A stretch of DNA of 64,000 nucleotides from Kosakonia sp. H02 (GTDB lineage Bacteria; Pseudomonadota; Gammaproteobacteria; Enterobacterales; Enterobacteriaceae): NCBI GenBank assembly GCA_030704225.1, contig CP131915.1, forward strand, positions 1,674,001 through 1,738,000, written 5' to 3'. Below, one piece after another: positions 7,492 to 15,277 of the stretch. The position numbers and the translations under genes were made by a program. Numbering within the stretch: position 1 is the stretch's first letter; each line of letters opens with the position of its first letter. A model generated the notes under the pieces. The model ran no database searches. It saw nothing but the letters and a program-made list of their open reading frames with translations, and was not told the origin of the DNA.

Positions 7492-8550
7492 ATGAAAAAA
7501 TCTCCCTTACTTCGCTCACTTGTGCTGTCGCTGGCGATGCTGGTCACTTTCCCCACCTTTGCCGCAGTGAAAAAAGAGTTCAACGTCTGCTGGACCATCT
7601 ACGCCGGATGGATGCCGTGGGGCACCATCAGCAATCAAAAAATCATCGACAAATGGGCCGATAAATACGGCATCAAAATCAATGTGGTTCAACTGAACGA
7701 CTATATCGAATCCATTAATCAGTACACGGCGGGTCAGTTTGACGGCTGCACCATGACCAATATGGATGCGCTGACCATTCCAGCGGCGGGCGGTGTCGAT
7801 ACCACGGCGCTGATCCTCGGCAGCTACTCCGAAGGCAACGACGGCGTGGTGATGAAAGGCGAAGGCAAAACCCTGAGCGACCTGAAAGGGATGAAGATTT
7901 ACCTGCCGGAACTCTCCGTTTCCCACTATTTGCTGGTGCGCGGGCTGGAAAAAGCCGGGCTGGCGGAGAAAGATGTCACCGTGGTGAACACCTCAGATGC
8001 GGATATCGTCTCCGCCTTCGCTACGCCAAATGTGCAGGCCGCTGTTGCCTGGAACCCGCAGCTCTCCGTTATTAAAGGCACGCCGAAAACCACCGAAGTG
8101 TTCAGCTCCTCGCAAGTGCCCGGCGAGCTTATCGACATGATGGTGGTCAACAGCGAAACCCTGAAAGACAACCCATCCCTTGGTAAAGCGCTGACCGGGG
8201 CGTGGTACGAAATGATGGGGCTGATGAAAGCCCAGGATGCCACGGCGTTGAACGCGATGGCTGCCGCGTCCGGCACCGATCTGGCCGGTTATCAGGCACA
8301 ACTGAAAACCACCCACCTGTTTTATACCCCGCAGGACAACATCGCGTTTGTTACCTCGGCGGAGCTGGCGAAAACCATGCAGCGCGTGGCGCAGTTCTCC
8401 TTTGACAAGGGCCTGCTGGGCGACGGCGCGCAGAGTGCGGATTTCATCGGTATGTCCTTCCCCGGCAATGTCACGCAGGGCGATGCCAGTAACGTGAAGC
8501 TGCGTTTTGACGACAGCTTCGTGAAAATGGCCGCTGCCGGCACGCTGTGA
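7492..8550 (+). CDS. ABC transporter substrate-binding protein, probable guanidine uptake
   Basis: A 352-residue periplasmic protein with a Sec signal peptide (residues 1-24, ending FAA). It belongs to the NMT1/TauA/SsuA-like type II binding proteins: FNVCWTIYAGWMPWG at the start of the mature part, then GQFDGCTMTNMDAL, and AAVAWNPQLS in the second lobe. Proteins of this kind next to 'urea carboxylase' are usually annotated as putative urea transporters. Because a guanidine riboswitch controls the operon, guanidine is the more likely ligand. It has an AGAGGT ribosome site and is followed after 18 bases by the permease gene. Confidence 0.8.
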   Translation: MKKSPLLRSLVLSLAMLVTFPTFAAVKKEFNVCWTIYAGWMPWGTISNQKIIDKWADKYGIKINVVQLNDYIESINQYTAGQFDGCTMTNMDALTIPAAGGVDTTALILGSYSEGNDGVVMKGEGKTLSDLKGMKIYLPELSVSHYLLVRGLEKAGLAEKDVTVVNTSDADIVSAFATPNVQAAVAWNPQLSVIKGTPKTTEVFSSSQVPGELIDMMVVNSETLKDNPSLGKALTGAWYEMMGLMKAQDATALNAMAAASGTDLAGYQAQLKTTHLFYTPQDNIAFVTSAELAKTMQRVAQFSFDKGLLGDGAQSADFIGMSFPGNVTQGDASNVKLRFDDSFVKMAAAGTL

Positions 8551-8568
8551 TAACGGACGGAGTTTCCC

Positions 8569-9384
8569 ATGCGACATATTAATCGCCATCCCACCAACGG
8601 TATGCGGCTGATGCTGATCCTGCTGCCTTTTGTCCTGCTGCTGGCGGCGTATTTTATGGGGTCGGCGGTCCGCCTGGAGGCCAATCCGCAGGACAAACTG
8701 TTACCTGGCCTGCAACAGATGCTGGACGCACTGTCGCGGATGGCGTTTTCCCCGGACAAACGCAGTGGCGACTACCTGTTCTGGGTCGATACGCTGGTCA
8801 GTCTCGCCCGGCTGCTGACCGGGCTTGCGATCGCCTCGCTGATTGCCTTGTGCATTGGCATTGCTTCCGGTGTTTTTCCGCTGTGGCGCGCTTCGCTGTC
8901 GCCGTTGATGACGGTGCTGTCGATGATCCCGCCGCTGGCGATTTTACCGGTGCTGTTTATCGTTTTTGGCCTGGATGAGCTCTCCAAAGTGATGCTGATT
9001 GTTATCGGTATTACGCCGATGCTCGCCCGCGACCTTGAACACCGCGCCTGCGAAATCCCGTCGGAGATCCTTACCAAAGCGCAAACCCTTGGCGCGAATA
9101 GCTGGACGATTATCCTGCGCGTGGTGCTGCCGCAGTTGCTGTCGCGCCTGCTCACCTCACTGCGTTTACTGCTCGGTTCGGCGTGGTTGTTTCTTATCTC
9201 GGCAGAGGCTATCTCCTCTACCGCCGGGCTGGGTTACCGCATTTTCCTCGTGCGCCGCTATATGGCGATGGATGTCATCATTCCGTATGTCGTGTGGATA
9301 ACGCTGCTGGCGTGGCTGATGGATCTGGCGCTACGCCAGTTACACAGCACCTGTTTCCCGTGGGCGCAAGGAGGGCGGGCATGA
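8569..9384 (+). CDS. ABC transporter permease, probable guanidine uptake
   Basis: A 271-residue inner-membrane protein with about six transmembrane helices, the first at residues 12-30 (LMLILLPFVLLLAAYFMG). The cytoplasmic EAA loop is in the region AQTLGANSWTIILRVVLPQLL (about residues 168-188), typical of the TauC/SsuC branch of BPD permeases. It would form the channel for the binding protein at 7492. Its stop overlaps the ATG of the ATPase gene (ATGA), so the two are translationally coupled. Confidence 0.85.
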   Translation: MRHINRHPTNGMRLMLILLPFVLLLAAYFMGSAVRLEANPQDKLLPGLQQMLDALSRMAFSPDKRSGDYLFWVDTLVSLARLLTGLAIASLIALCIGIASGVFPLWRASLSPLMTVLSMIPPLAILPVLFIVFGLDELSKVMLIVIGITPMLARDLEHRACEIPSEILTKAQTLGANSWTIILRVVLPQLLSRLLTSLRLLLGSAWLFLISAEAISSTAGLGYRIFLVRRYMAMDVIIPYVVWITLLAWLMDLALRQLHSTCFPWAQGGRA

Positions 9385-10193
9385 GTTTTATCACCATCAA
9401 CAATATCTGGCAGGAGTATGGCGACCATGTGGTGCTGGAGCGCCTGAATTTGCAGGTCAAAGAAGGCGAGTTCTGCTCGATGGTGGGCGCGTCCGGCTGC
9501 GGCAAATCAACCTTCTTACGTCTGCTGCTCGGCCAGGAAGCGCCGAGCCGGGGCGCCATTACGCTCGACGGCAAGCCCTTAAGCGCCGAGCCGGACCGCA
9601 ACCGGGGCGTGGTGTTCCAGCGTTATTCGGTGCTCCCGCACCTGAACGTGCTTGATAACGTCACCCTCGGGCTGGAATTGCCGCAATCGCCGCTGTTCGG
9701 GCGGCTGTTCGGCGCGAAAAAGCGTGCGGCGCGCGAGCAGGCGGGGCAGATGCTGGAGAAAGTCGGTCTCGGTCACGCCCTGCAAAAATACCCGGCGCAA
9801 CTCTCCGGTGGCATGCAGCAACGCCTTGCCATTGCCCAGGCATTTATTATGCAGCCGCGCGTTTTACTGCTCGATGAGCCGTTTGGCGCGCTCGACCCCG
9901 GCATCCGTAAAGAGATGCACGCGCTTTTGCTGCAACTGTGGGGCGAAACACGCATGACAGTCTTTATGGTCACCCACGATCTGTCCGAAGGCTTCAACCT
10001 TGGCACCCGCTTACTGGTGTTCGACAAGGTGCGCATCGACCCCCACGCGCCCAACGCCTATGGCGCGCGCATTACCTATGACATCCCGCTCAATGAGACG
10101 CGGCTTTCAGCCCTGAGCGGTGCAATGCCCGATAACGTTTATGCATTACGGAGTGAATCTCATGACCACAACCTCAACGACACTGCGCGATGA
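9381..10193 (+). CDS. ABC transporter ATP-binding protein, probable guanidine uptake
   Basis: A 270-residue nucleotide-binding subunit. Walker A is GASGCGKST near residue 37, the Q-loop is in VVFQRYSVLPH, the signature LSGGMQQR is near residue 137, Walker B is VLLLDEPFGALD, and the switch histidine is in VTHD. It belongs to the SsuB/TauB type and completes the importer with the two genes before it. An N-terminally extended reading is open, but this ATG overlaps the permease stop and begins the normal domain (MSFITINNIWQEYG). Its 3' end overlaps the next gene by 32 bases. Confidence 0.88.
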   Translation: MSFITINNIWQEYGDHVVLERLNLQVKEGEFCSMVGASGCGKSTFLRLLLGQEAPSRGAITLDGKPLSAEPDRNRGVVFQRYSVLPHLNVLDNVTLGLELPQSPLFGRLFGAKKRAAREQAGQMLEKVGLGHALQKYPAQLSGGMQQRLAIAQAFIMQPRVLLLDEPFGALDPGIRKEMHALLLQLWGETRMTVFMVTHDLSEGFNLGTRLLVFDKVRIDPHAPNAYGARITYDIPLNETRLSALSGAMPDNVYALRSESHDHNLNDTAR

Positions 10194-10881
10194 GATCCTG
10201 CCCGGCGGCGGCCATCTCTCGTTTGTTCTCAAACGCGGGCAGATCCTGCGAATGACCGATATCGAAGGCGGCGCGAACGTCAGCCTGATGATGCTCAACG
10301 CCCACGAAAAGAGCGAACGCCTGAACCTGCCGGACACCCTGAAAGGCCAGCACACCGCGCGCCTGACCGCCGGGCACTGTTTCTACTCCGATATGGGGCG
10401 CGTACTGGCGGGCATCATTGCCGACACCTGTGGCTGGCACGATCCTTTTGGCGGCGTGTTGAATGCCGCCGAAGTGGCGGAAAAATACGGCCAGAGCCGC
10501 TACCAGGAACTGCGTAACGGCTATTACCGCAACGGCACCGATAACCTGCTGGTGGAGATGGGCAAATGGGATCTCAACCTCGAAGACCTGCTGATGGTGG
10601 TCAACTTTTTCAGCAAAGTGACGGTTGATGAAAACGGCCAGTTCCGCTTCCACCAAGATCATTCGCAACCGGGCAATTATGTCGAACTTTACGCGCCAAT
10701 GGATGTGCTGGTGGTGCTGACCGCGCTGCCACACCCGATGGATCCCGCGCGGGACTATGCGCCGCGCCCGGTACAACTGAACTGGCGGCAGACAGAGGAT
10801 GAGCAGGCGGCTATCAACGCGCTGCTGACGCGCCCGGAAAACGAACGCGCGTTCACCAACACCCACCTTTTCGCCCTGTAA
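10162..10881 (+). CDS. Carboxyguanidine deiminase subunit (urea carboxylase-associated protein 1)
   Basis: A 239-residue protein of the DUF1989 family, long annotated as 'urea carboxylase/amidolyase-associated protein 1'. Characterised relatives (CgdA/CgdB) form a heteromeric deiminase that turns carboxyguanidine into allophanate plus ammonia. Family blocks seen: LPGGGHLSFVLKRGQ, MGRVLAGIIADTCGWHDPFGG with the conserved cysteine and histidine, and the C-terminal GNYVELYAPMDVLVVLTA. I chose the ATG at 10162 because the family begins near here and a GGAG site precedes it; it overlaps the ATPase gene. Its pairing with the next gene and the riboswitch support the deiminase role over a urea role. 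Confidence 0.85.
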   Translation: MTTTSTTLRDEILPGGGHLSFVLKRGQILRMTDIEGGANVSLMMLNAHEKSERLNLPDTLKGQHTARLTAGHCFYSDMGRVLAGIIADTCGWHDPFGGVLNAAEVAEKYGQSRYQELRNGYYRNGTDNLLVEMGKWDLNLEDLLMVVNFFSKVTVDENGQFRFHQDHSQPGNYVELYAPMDVLVVLTALPHPMDPARDYAPRPVQLNWRQTEDEQAAINALLTRPENERAFTNTHLFAL

Positions 10882-10892
10882 GGAGAGGCATC

Positions 10893-11522
10893 ATGACTAT
10901 CAGTGAACAATCCCCTGAACAGGCCACTTTCCGCCATGTGATCCCGGCGGGCGAGCCGTATCTGTTTGAAGTAAAAAAGGGCCAGACTCTGCGCCTGCTG
11001 GATCTCGAAGGCAACCAGGCTATCGATACGCTGCTTTATAACGCCGATAACCCGCGCGAACGCTACGATCCCCAGCGCACCCTGCGTCGGCAGAACAATG
11101 CGTATCTCACCACCGGCAGCGTACTCTATTCGAACCTGGGCAACCCATTACTCACCATCGTTGCTGATACCTGCGGGCGTCACGACACCCTTGGCGGTGC
11201 GTGTGCGCAGGAGAGCAACACCGTGCGCTATGCGCTGGACAAGCGTCATATGCATAGCTGTCGCGATAACTTTCTCTGCGCCTGCCTGCACGATGGCCGC
11301 CTGCAAAAGCGCGACATTGGCGCGAATATCAACTTCTTTATGAACGTGCCGGTCACGCCGCAGGGCGGGCTGACTTTTGAAGATGGCATCTCCGCGCCGG
11401 GGAAATACGTTGAGTTACGCGCCGAGTGCAATGTGATTGTGCTGATCTCCAACTGCCCGCAGCTTAACAACCCCTGCAATGGCTGGAACCCGACCCCCGC
11501 CGAGGTGCTGGTATGGAACTGA
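10893..11522 (+). CDS. Carboxyguanidine deiminase subunit (urea carboxylase-associated protein 2)
   Basis: A 209-residue DUF1989 paralogue of the preceding gene. The shared pattern is visible: KKGQTLRLLDLEGNQAIDTL near residue 28, then TIVADTCGRHDTLGGAC, and GKYVELRAECNVIVLISNC near the end. Extra cysteine/histidine residues in HMHSCRDNFLCACL and in the DTCGRHD block probably bind the catalytic metal. It would be the second subunit of the deiminase producing allophanate, the substrate of the last operon enzyme. It starts 12 bases after the previous stop with a strong AAGGAGAGG ribosome site. Confidence 0.87.
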   Translation: MTISEQSPEQATFRHVIPAGEPYLFEVKKGQTLRLLDLEGNQAIDTLLYNADNPRERYDPQRTLRRQNNAYLTTGSVLYSNLGNPLLTIVADTCGRHDTLGGACAQESNTVRYALDKRHMHSCRDNFLCACLHDGRLQKRDIGANINFFMNVPVTPQGGLTFEDGISAPGKYVELRAECNVIVLISNCPQLNNPCNGWNPTPAEVLVWN

Positions 11523-11599
11523 AACCGACACGCTGGCAGCGCCTGCGCCAGATGATTTACCACCTGTTTGCCGTTCGCGCCGGGCGCATCCTGCCGTAA
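11513..11599 (+). CDS. Possible 28-residue small ORF
   Basis: A short frame starting ATGGAACTG overlaps the end of the second deiminase gene and fills part of the 152-base gap before the carboxylase. The product would be a basic amphipathic peptide (MELKPTRWQRLRQMIYHLF...). GAGGTGC a few bases upstream could serve as a ribosome site. It may be only chance in GC-rich DNA. Confidence 0.2.
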   Translation: MELKPTRWQRLRQMIYHLFAVRAGRILP

Positions 11600-11674
11600 A
11601 CGCGTTTTCCCCATGGACGACCATGCGGTGAGCCGATGACCGGCGGGACGACCCGCCACGATTGAGTGTTAACT

Positions 11675-14600
11675 ATGTTTACGAAATTACTGATCGCCAA
11701 CCGCGGGGCGATTGCCTGCCGTATTCTGCGCACCCTGCGCGCCATGGATATTGGCGGCGTGGCGGTCTATTCCGATGCGGATATCAGCAGCCTGCATCTG
11801 CGCGAAGCCGATGAAGCGATTAGCCTTGGCGATGGCCCGGCGGCAAACACCTACCTGGTCACGGAAAAAATCATTGCCGCCGCCCGTGAAAGCGGGGCGC
11901 AGGCTATTCACCCCGGCTACGGCTTTCTTTCTGAAAACGCCGCCTTTGCCGACGCCTGTGAAGCGGCGGGGATAGCGTTTGTTGGCCCGACGCCGGAGCA
12001 ACTGCGCCTGTTTGGCCTGAAACACACGGCACGTGCGCTTGCGAAAGCGCAGGGCGTACCGCTGCTCGAAGGCACGGAACTGCTGGCCGATATCGGCGAA
12101 GCGCTGGACGCTGCCGAAACGGTCGGTTACCCGGTGATGCTGAAAAGCACGGCGGGCGGCGGCGGGATCGGTATGCGCGTCTGTTATCGCGCGGACGATC
12201 TGCGCGAAGCGTTCGATGCGGTAGTGCGGCTGGGGAAAAACAACTTTAGCGACGCGGGCGTATTTATCGAAAAGTACATCGAACGCGCGCGCCATCTCGA
12301 AGTGCAGCTTTTTGGCGACGGTGCGGGCGAGGTGATCGCCCTTGGCGTGCGCGACTGTTCCGTGCAGCGGCGCAACCAGAAAGTGCTGGAAGAAACTCCC
12401 GCACCCAACCTTCCGGCGGGCATGGAAAACGCGCTCTGCGCGGCGGCTATCACGCTTGGCAAGGCGGTGAATTACCGCAGCGCCGGTACCGTCGAGTTTG
12501 TTTATGACAGCGACGCCGGGCGTTTCTATTTCCTCGAAGTGAACACCCGTTTGCAGGTGGAACACGGCGTCACCGAACAGGTGTGGGGCGTGGATCTGGT
12601 GCGCTGGATGATTGCCCTCGCCGCCGGAGAGTTGCCGCCGCTGGCGGTGCTGCGCGACAGCCTGACGCCGGAAGGCCATGCGATTCAGGCGCGGGTTTAT
12701 GCCGAAGATCCGGGCCGTCAGTTCCAGCCTTCGCCGGGCCTGTTAACCGAAGCTGTCTTTCCTGCCGACGATCGCCGCGCCCTGCGCATTGATAGCTGGG
12801 TGGAATCCGGCTGTGAAGTGCCGCCGTTTTTTGATCCGATGCTGGCGAAAATCATCGCCTGGCAGCCGACGCGCGAGGCGGCGCTCACCGCGCTGCATAC
12901 CGCGCTGGGCGAAACCCGGCTCTACGGCGTGGAAACTAACCGCCGCTACTTACAGCAGATCCTCACTTTTGTGCCTTTCGCCAGCGGTCAACCCTGGACG
13001 CGCTGCCTGGACGGCTTAACGTACCAGGCCAACACCGTCGAGGTGCTGAGCGCCGGGACGCAAACCACGGTGCAGGATTATCCGGGTCGACTGGGTTACT
13101 GGGCGGTTGGCGTGCCGCCTTCTGGCCCGATGGACAGCCGCGCCCTGCGCCTTGGCAACCGCCTGCTCGGTAACGACGAAAATGCCGCCGCGCTGGAAAT
13201 CACCCTGAGCGGCCCGACGCTGAAATTTAACTGCGACACACAGATAGTGGTAACCGGAGCGGACATTCCTCTGACGCTTGAGGGCGAAGCGCTTGAAAAC
13301 AACCGCCTCTTTAGCGTGCGTGCCGGGATGACGCTGCGCATGGGGGATATCAGCGGCGATGGTGTGCGCAGCTATCTCTGCCTGCGGGGCGGGTTTTGCG
13401 TGCCGGAGTATCTTGGCAGCAAAAGCACGTTCACCCTCGGTCAGTTTGGCGGCCATGCCGGACGCGCGCTACGCACCGGCGATGTGCTGCACCTTGCGGC
13501 GCTGGAAAATGAAGCGGTGGAGGCAGCATTGCCGCAGGCGCTGCGCACCACGTTTGACGCTGTGCGCGAACTGCGGGTGATTTACGGCCCGCACGGCGCG
13601 CCGGAGTATTTCACACAAGCCTCTGTCACCACCTTTTTCGCTACCGACTGGGAAGTGCATTTCAACTCCAGTCGTACCGGCGTGCGGCTGATTGGCCCGA
13701 AACCAGAGTGGGCGCGCGACAGCGGCGGCGAAGCCGGGCTGCATCCGTCCAATATTCACGACAACCCGTATGCCATTGGCGCGGTGGATTTTACTGGCGA
13801 TATGCCAGTGATCCTCGGCCCCGATGGCCCAAGCCTGGGCGGGTTTGTCTGCCCGGTGACGGTGATTGAGGCTGACCTGCACAAGGTCGGGCAACTGAAA
13901 GCCGGGGACAAAGTGCGCTTTGTTCCGGTGGATATTGCCACCGCGCGCCGTCTGGCGCAGGCGCAAACGCAGCAAATCGCCACGCTTTCGCTGGTCGATA
14001 TCGCCTGGCAGCCCGCAGCGCTTGTGTCGCCGGTGGTGTTGACGTGCGGTGACGCCGACAAACGGCTGGTAGCCCGGTTATCCGGCGATACGCACCTGCT
14101 GCTGGAAATTGGCGAGCCGGAGCTGGATCTGGTGCTGCGCTTTCGCGCTCACGCCTTAATGCAGGCGCTGGAGGCGCTGGCATTGCCGGGCGTTATCGAT
14201 TTAACGCCAGGTATTCGCTCATTGCAAGTGCATTACCAGCCGGAAAGCGTAAGCCTGGCGCAACTGCTGGAAATTGTCGCCGGGCTGTGGCAAACGGTTT
14301 GCGAGCGTCAGAACCTGGATGTGCCGTCGCGCGTGGTCTGGCTGCCGCTGTCGTGGGACGACCCGGCGTGCCAGAAGGCTATCGACAAATATATGACCAC
14401 CGTGCGCCGCGACGCGCCCTGGTGCCCGAGTAACCTGGAGTTTATCCGCCGGATTAACGATCTGGCGAATATCGATGAGGTCTACAAAACGGTGTTTGAT
14501 GCCCGCTATCTGGTGATGGGGCTGGGCGATGTCTATCTCGGCGCGCCGGTGGCGACACCGCTCGACCCGCGCCACCGGCTGGTGACTACCAAATACAACC

Positions 14601-15277
14601 CGGCGCGCACCTGGACGGCGGAGAACTCGGTCGGCATCGGCGGCGCGTATCTCTGCGTGTATGGCATGGAAGGGCCGGGCGGCTACCAGTTTGTCGGGCG
14701 CACGCTGCAAATGTGGAATCGCTACCGCGATGTCGCTGATTTCGGCGGCAAACCCTGGCTGCTGCGCTTTTTTGATCAGATTCGCTTCTACCCGGTTTCC
14801 GCCGATGAACTGCTGACTATTCGCCGCGACTTCCCGCTCGGGCGCTATCCGCTGCGCATCGAGCACACCACGCTGCAACTGGCCGAGTATCAGCGCTTTC
14901 TCGACGAGGAAGCGCAGAGCATTGCCGAATTCCGGGCTCATCAACAACGCGCCTTTGACGCCGAGCGCGAGCGCTGGATTGCCAGCGGTCAGGCGCATTT
15001 TGATAGCGCCGATGTACCGGCAGACGAAAGCGATGATGCGCCGCTGCAACCGGGGCAACAGGGGATTGATAGCCCGATTTCCGGCAATTTATGGCAGGTG
15101 AATGTCACGGCAGGCAGCCCGGTGCGGGAAGGGGATGTGCTGGTGGTGCTGGAATCTATGAAGATGGAGATCCCGCTGCTTGCCACACAAGACGGCGTGG
15201 TAAGTCAGGTGCGCGTTCAGCCGGGTTCCCCGGTACGCGCGGGGCAATGTGTGGTGGTGGTGGAGAAAAGCGTATGA
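11675..15277 (+). CDS. Guanidine carboxylase (urea carboxylase family, biotin-dependent)
   Basis: A 1200-residue protein. Residues 1-450 are the biotin carboxylase domain (KLLIANRGAIACRI, ATP-grasp loop TAGGGGIGMR, FLEVNTRLQVEHGVTE). Residues about 455-1000 carry the KipA/KipI-like carboxyltransferase domains (TTVQDYPGRLGYWAVGVPPSGPMD region, then GIRSLQVHYQP). A further allophanate/urea-carboxylase-type domain (GIGGAYLCVYGMEGPGGYQ) precedes the biotinyl domain at the C-terminus, with Lys1163 in ESMKME as the biotin site. It makes carboxyguanidine from guanidine, bicarbonate and ATP; classic relatives use urea. The guanidine riboswitch and both deiminase subunits favour guanidine. ATG 11675 is chosen over an upstream GTG because it begins the family sequence MFTKLLIANRG. 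Confidence 0.88.
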   Translation: MFTKLLIANRGAIACRILRTLRAMDIGGVAVYSDADISSLHLREADEAISLGDGPAANTYLVTEKIIAAARESGAQAIHPGYGFLSENAAFADACEAAGIAFVGPTPEQLRLFGLKHTARALAKAQGVPLLEGTELLADIGEALDAAETVGYPVMLKSTAGGGGIGMRVCYRADDLREAFDAVVRLGKNNFSDAGVFIEKYIERARHLEVQLFGDGAGEVIALGVRDCSVQRRNQKVLEETPAPNLPAGMENALCAAAITLGKAVNYRSAGTVEFVYDSDAGRFYFLEVNTRLQVEHGVTEQVWGVDLVRWMIALAAGELPPLAVLRDSLTPEGHAIQARVYAEDPGRQFQPSPGLLTEAVFPADDRRALRIDSWVESGCEVPPFFDPMLAKIIAWQPTREAALTALHTALGETRLYGVETNRRYLQQILTFVPFASGQPWTRCLDGLTYQANTVEVLSAGTQTTVQDYPGRLGYWAVGVPPSGPMDSRALRLGNRLLGNDENAAALEITLSGPTLKFNCDTQIVVTGADIPLTLEGEALENNRLFSVRAGMTLRMGDISGDGVRSYLCLRGGFCVPEYLGSKSTFTLGQFGGHAGRALRTGDVLHLAALENEAVEAALPQALRTTFDAVRELRVIYGPHGAPEYFTQASVTTFFATDWEVHFNSSRTGVRLIGPKPEWARDSGGEAGLHPSNIHDNPYAIGAVDFTGDMPVILGPDGPSLGGFVCPVTVIEADLHKVGQLKAGDKVRFVPVDIATARRLAQAQTQQIATLSLVDIAWQPAALVSPVVLTCGDADKRLVARLSGDTHLLLEIGEPELDLVLRFRAHALMQALEALALPGVIDLTPGIRSLQVHYQPESVSLAQLLEIVAGLWQTVCERQNLDVPSRVVWLPLSWDDPACQKAIDKYMTTVRRDAPWCPSNLEFIRRINDLANIDEVYKTVFDARYLVMGLGDVYLGAPVATPLDPRHRLVTTKYNPARTWTAENSVGIGGAYLCVYGMEGPGGYQFVGRTLQMWNRYRDVADFGGKPWLLRFFDQIRFYPVSADELLTIRRDFPLGRYPLRIEHTTLQLAEYQRFLDEEAQSIAEFRAHQQRAFDAERERWIASGQAHFDSADVPADESDDAPLQPGQQGIDSPISGNLWQVNVTAGSPVREGDVLVVLESMKMEIPLLATQDGVVSQVRVQPGSPVRAGQCVVVVEKSV

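Noticed and set aside
9183..9380. N-terminal extension of the ABC ATPase by 66 codons
   Set aside because: It overlaps the permease gene and lacks homology; the ATGA overlap start begins the standard domain.
11687..12679. 330-codon minus-strand frame inside the guanidine carboxylase gene
   Set aside because: Shadow of a well-supported biotin carboxylase domain; composition and lack of homology argue against a gene.
15091..15273. N-terminal extension of allophanate hydrolase by 61 codons
   Set aside because: The extension lies in another frame of the carboxylase biotinyl domain; the ATG overlapping the carboxylase stop gives the normal AtzF start.
11675..15277. Calling the carboxylase a true urea carboxylase
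   Set aside because: Sequence family alone allows it, but the guanidine riboswitch and deiminase pair make guanidine the likelier substrate; the deciding residue could not be aligned with certainty here.
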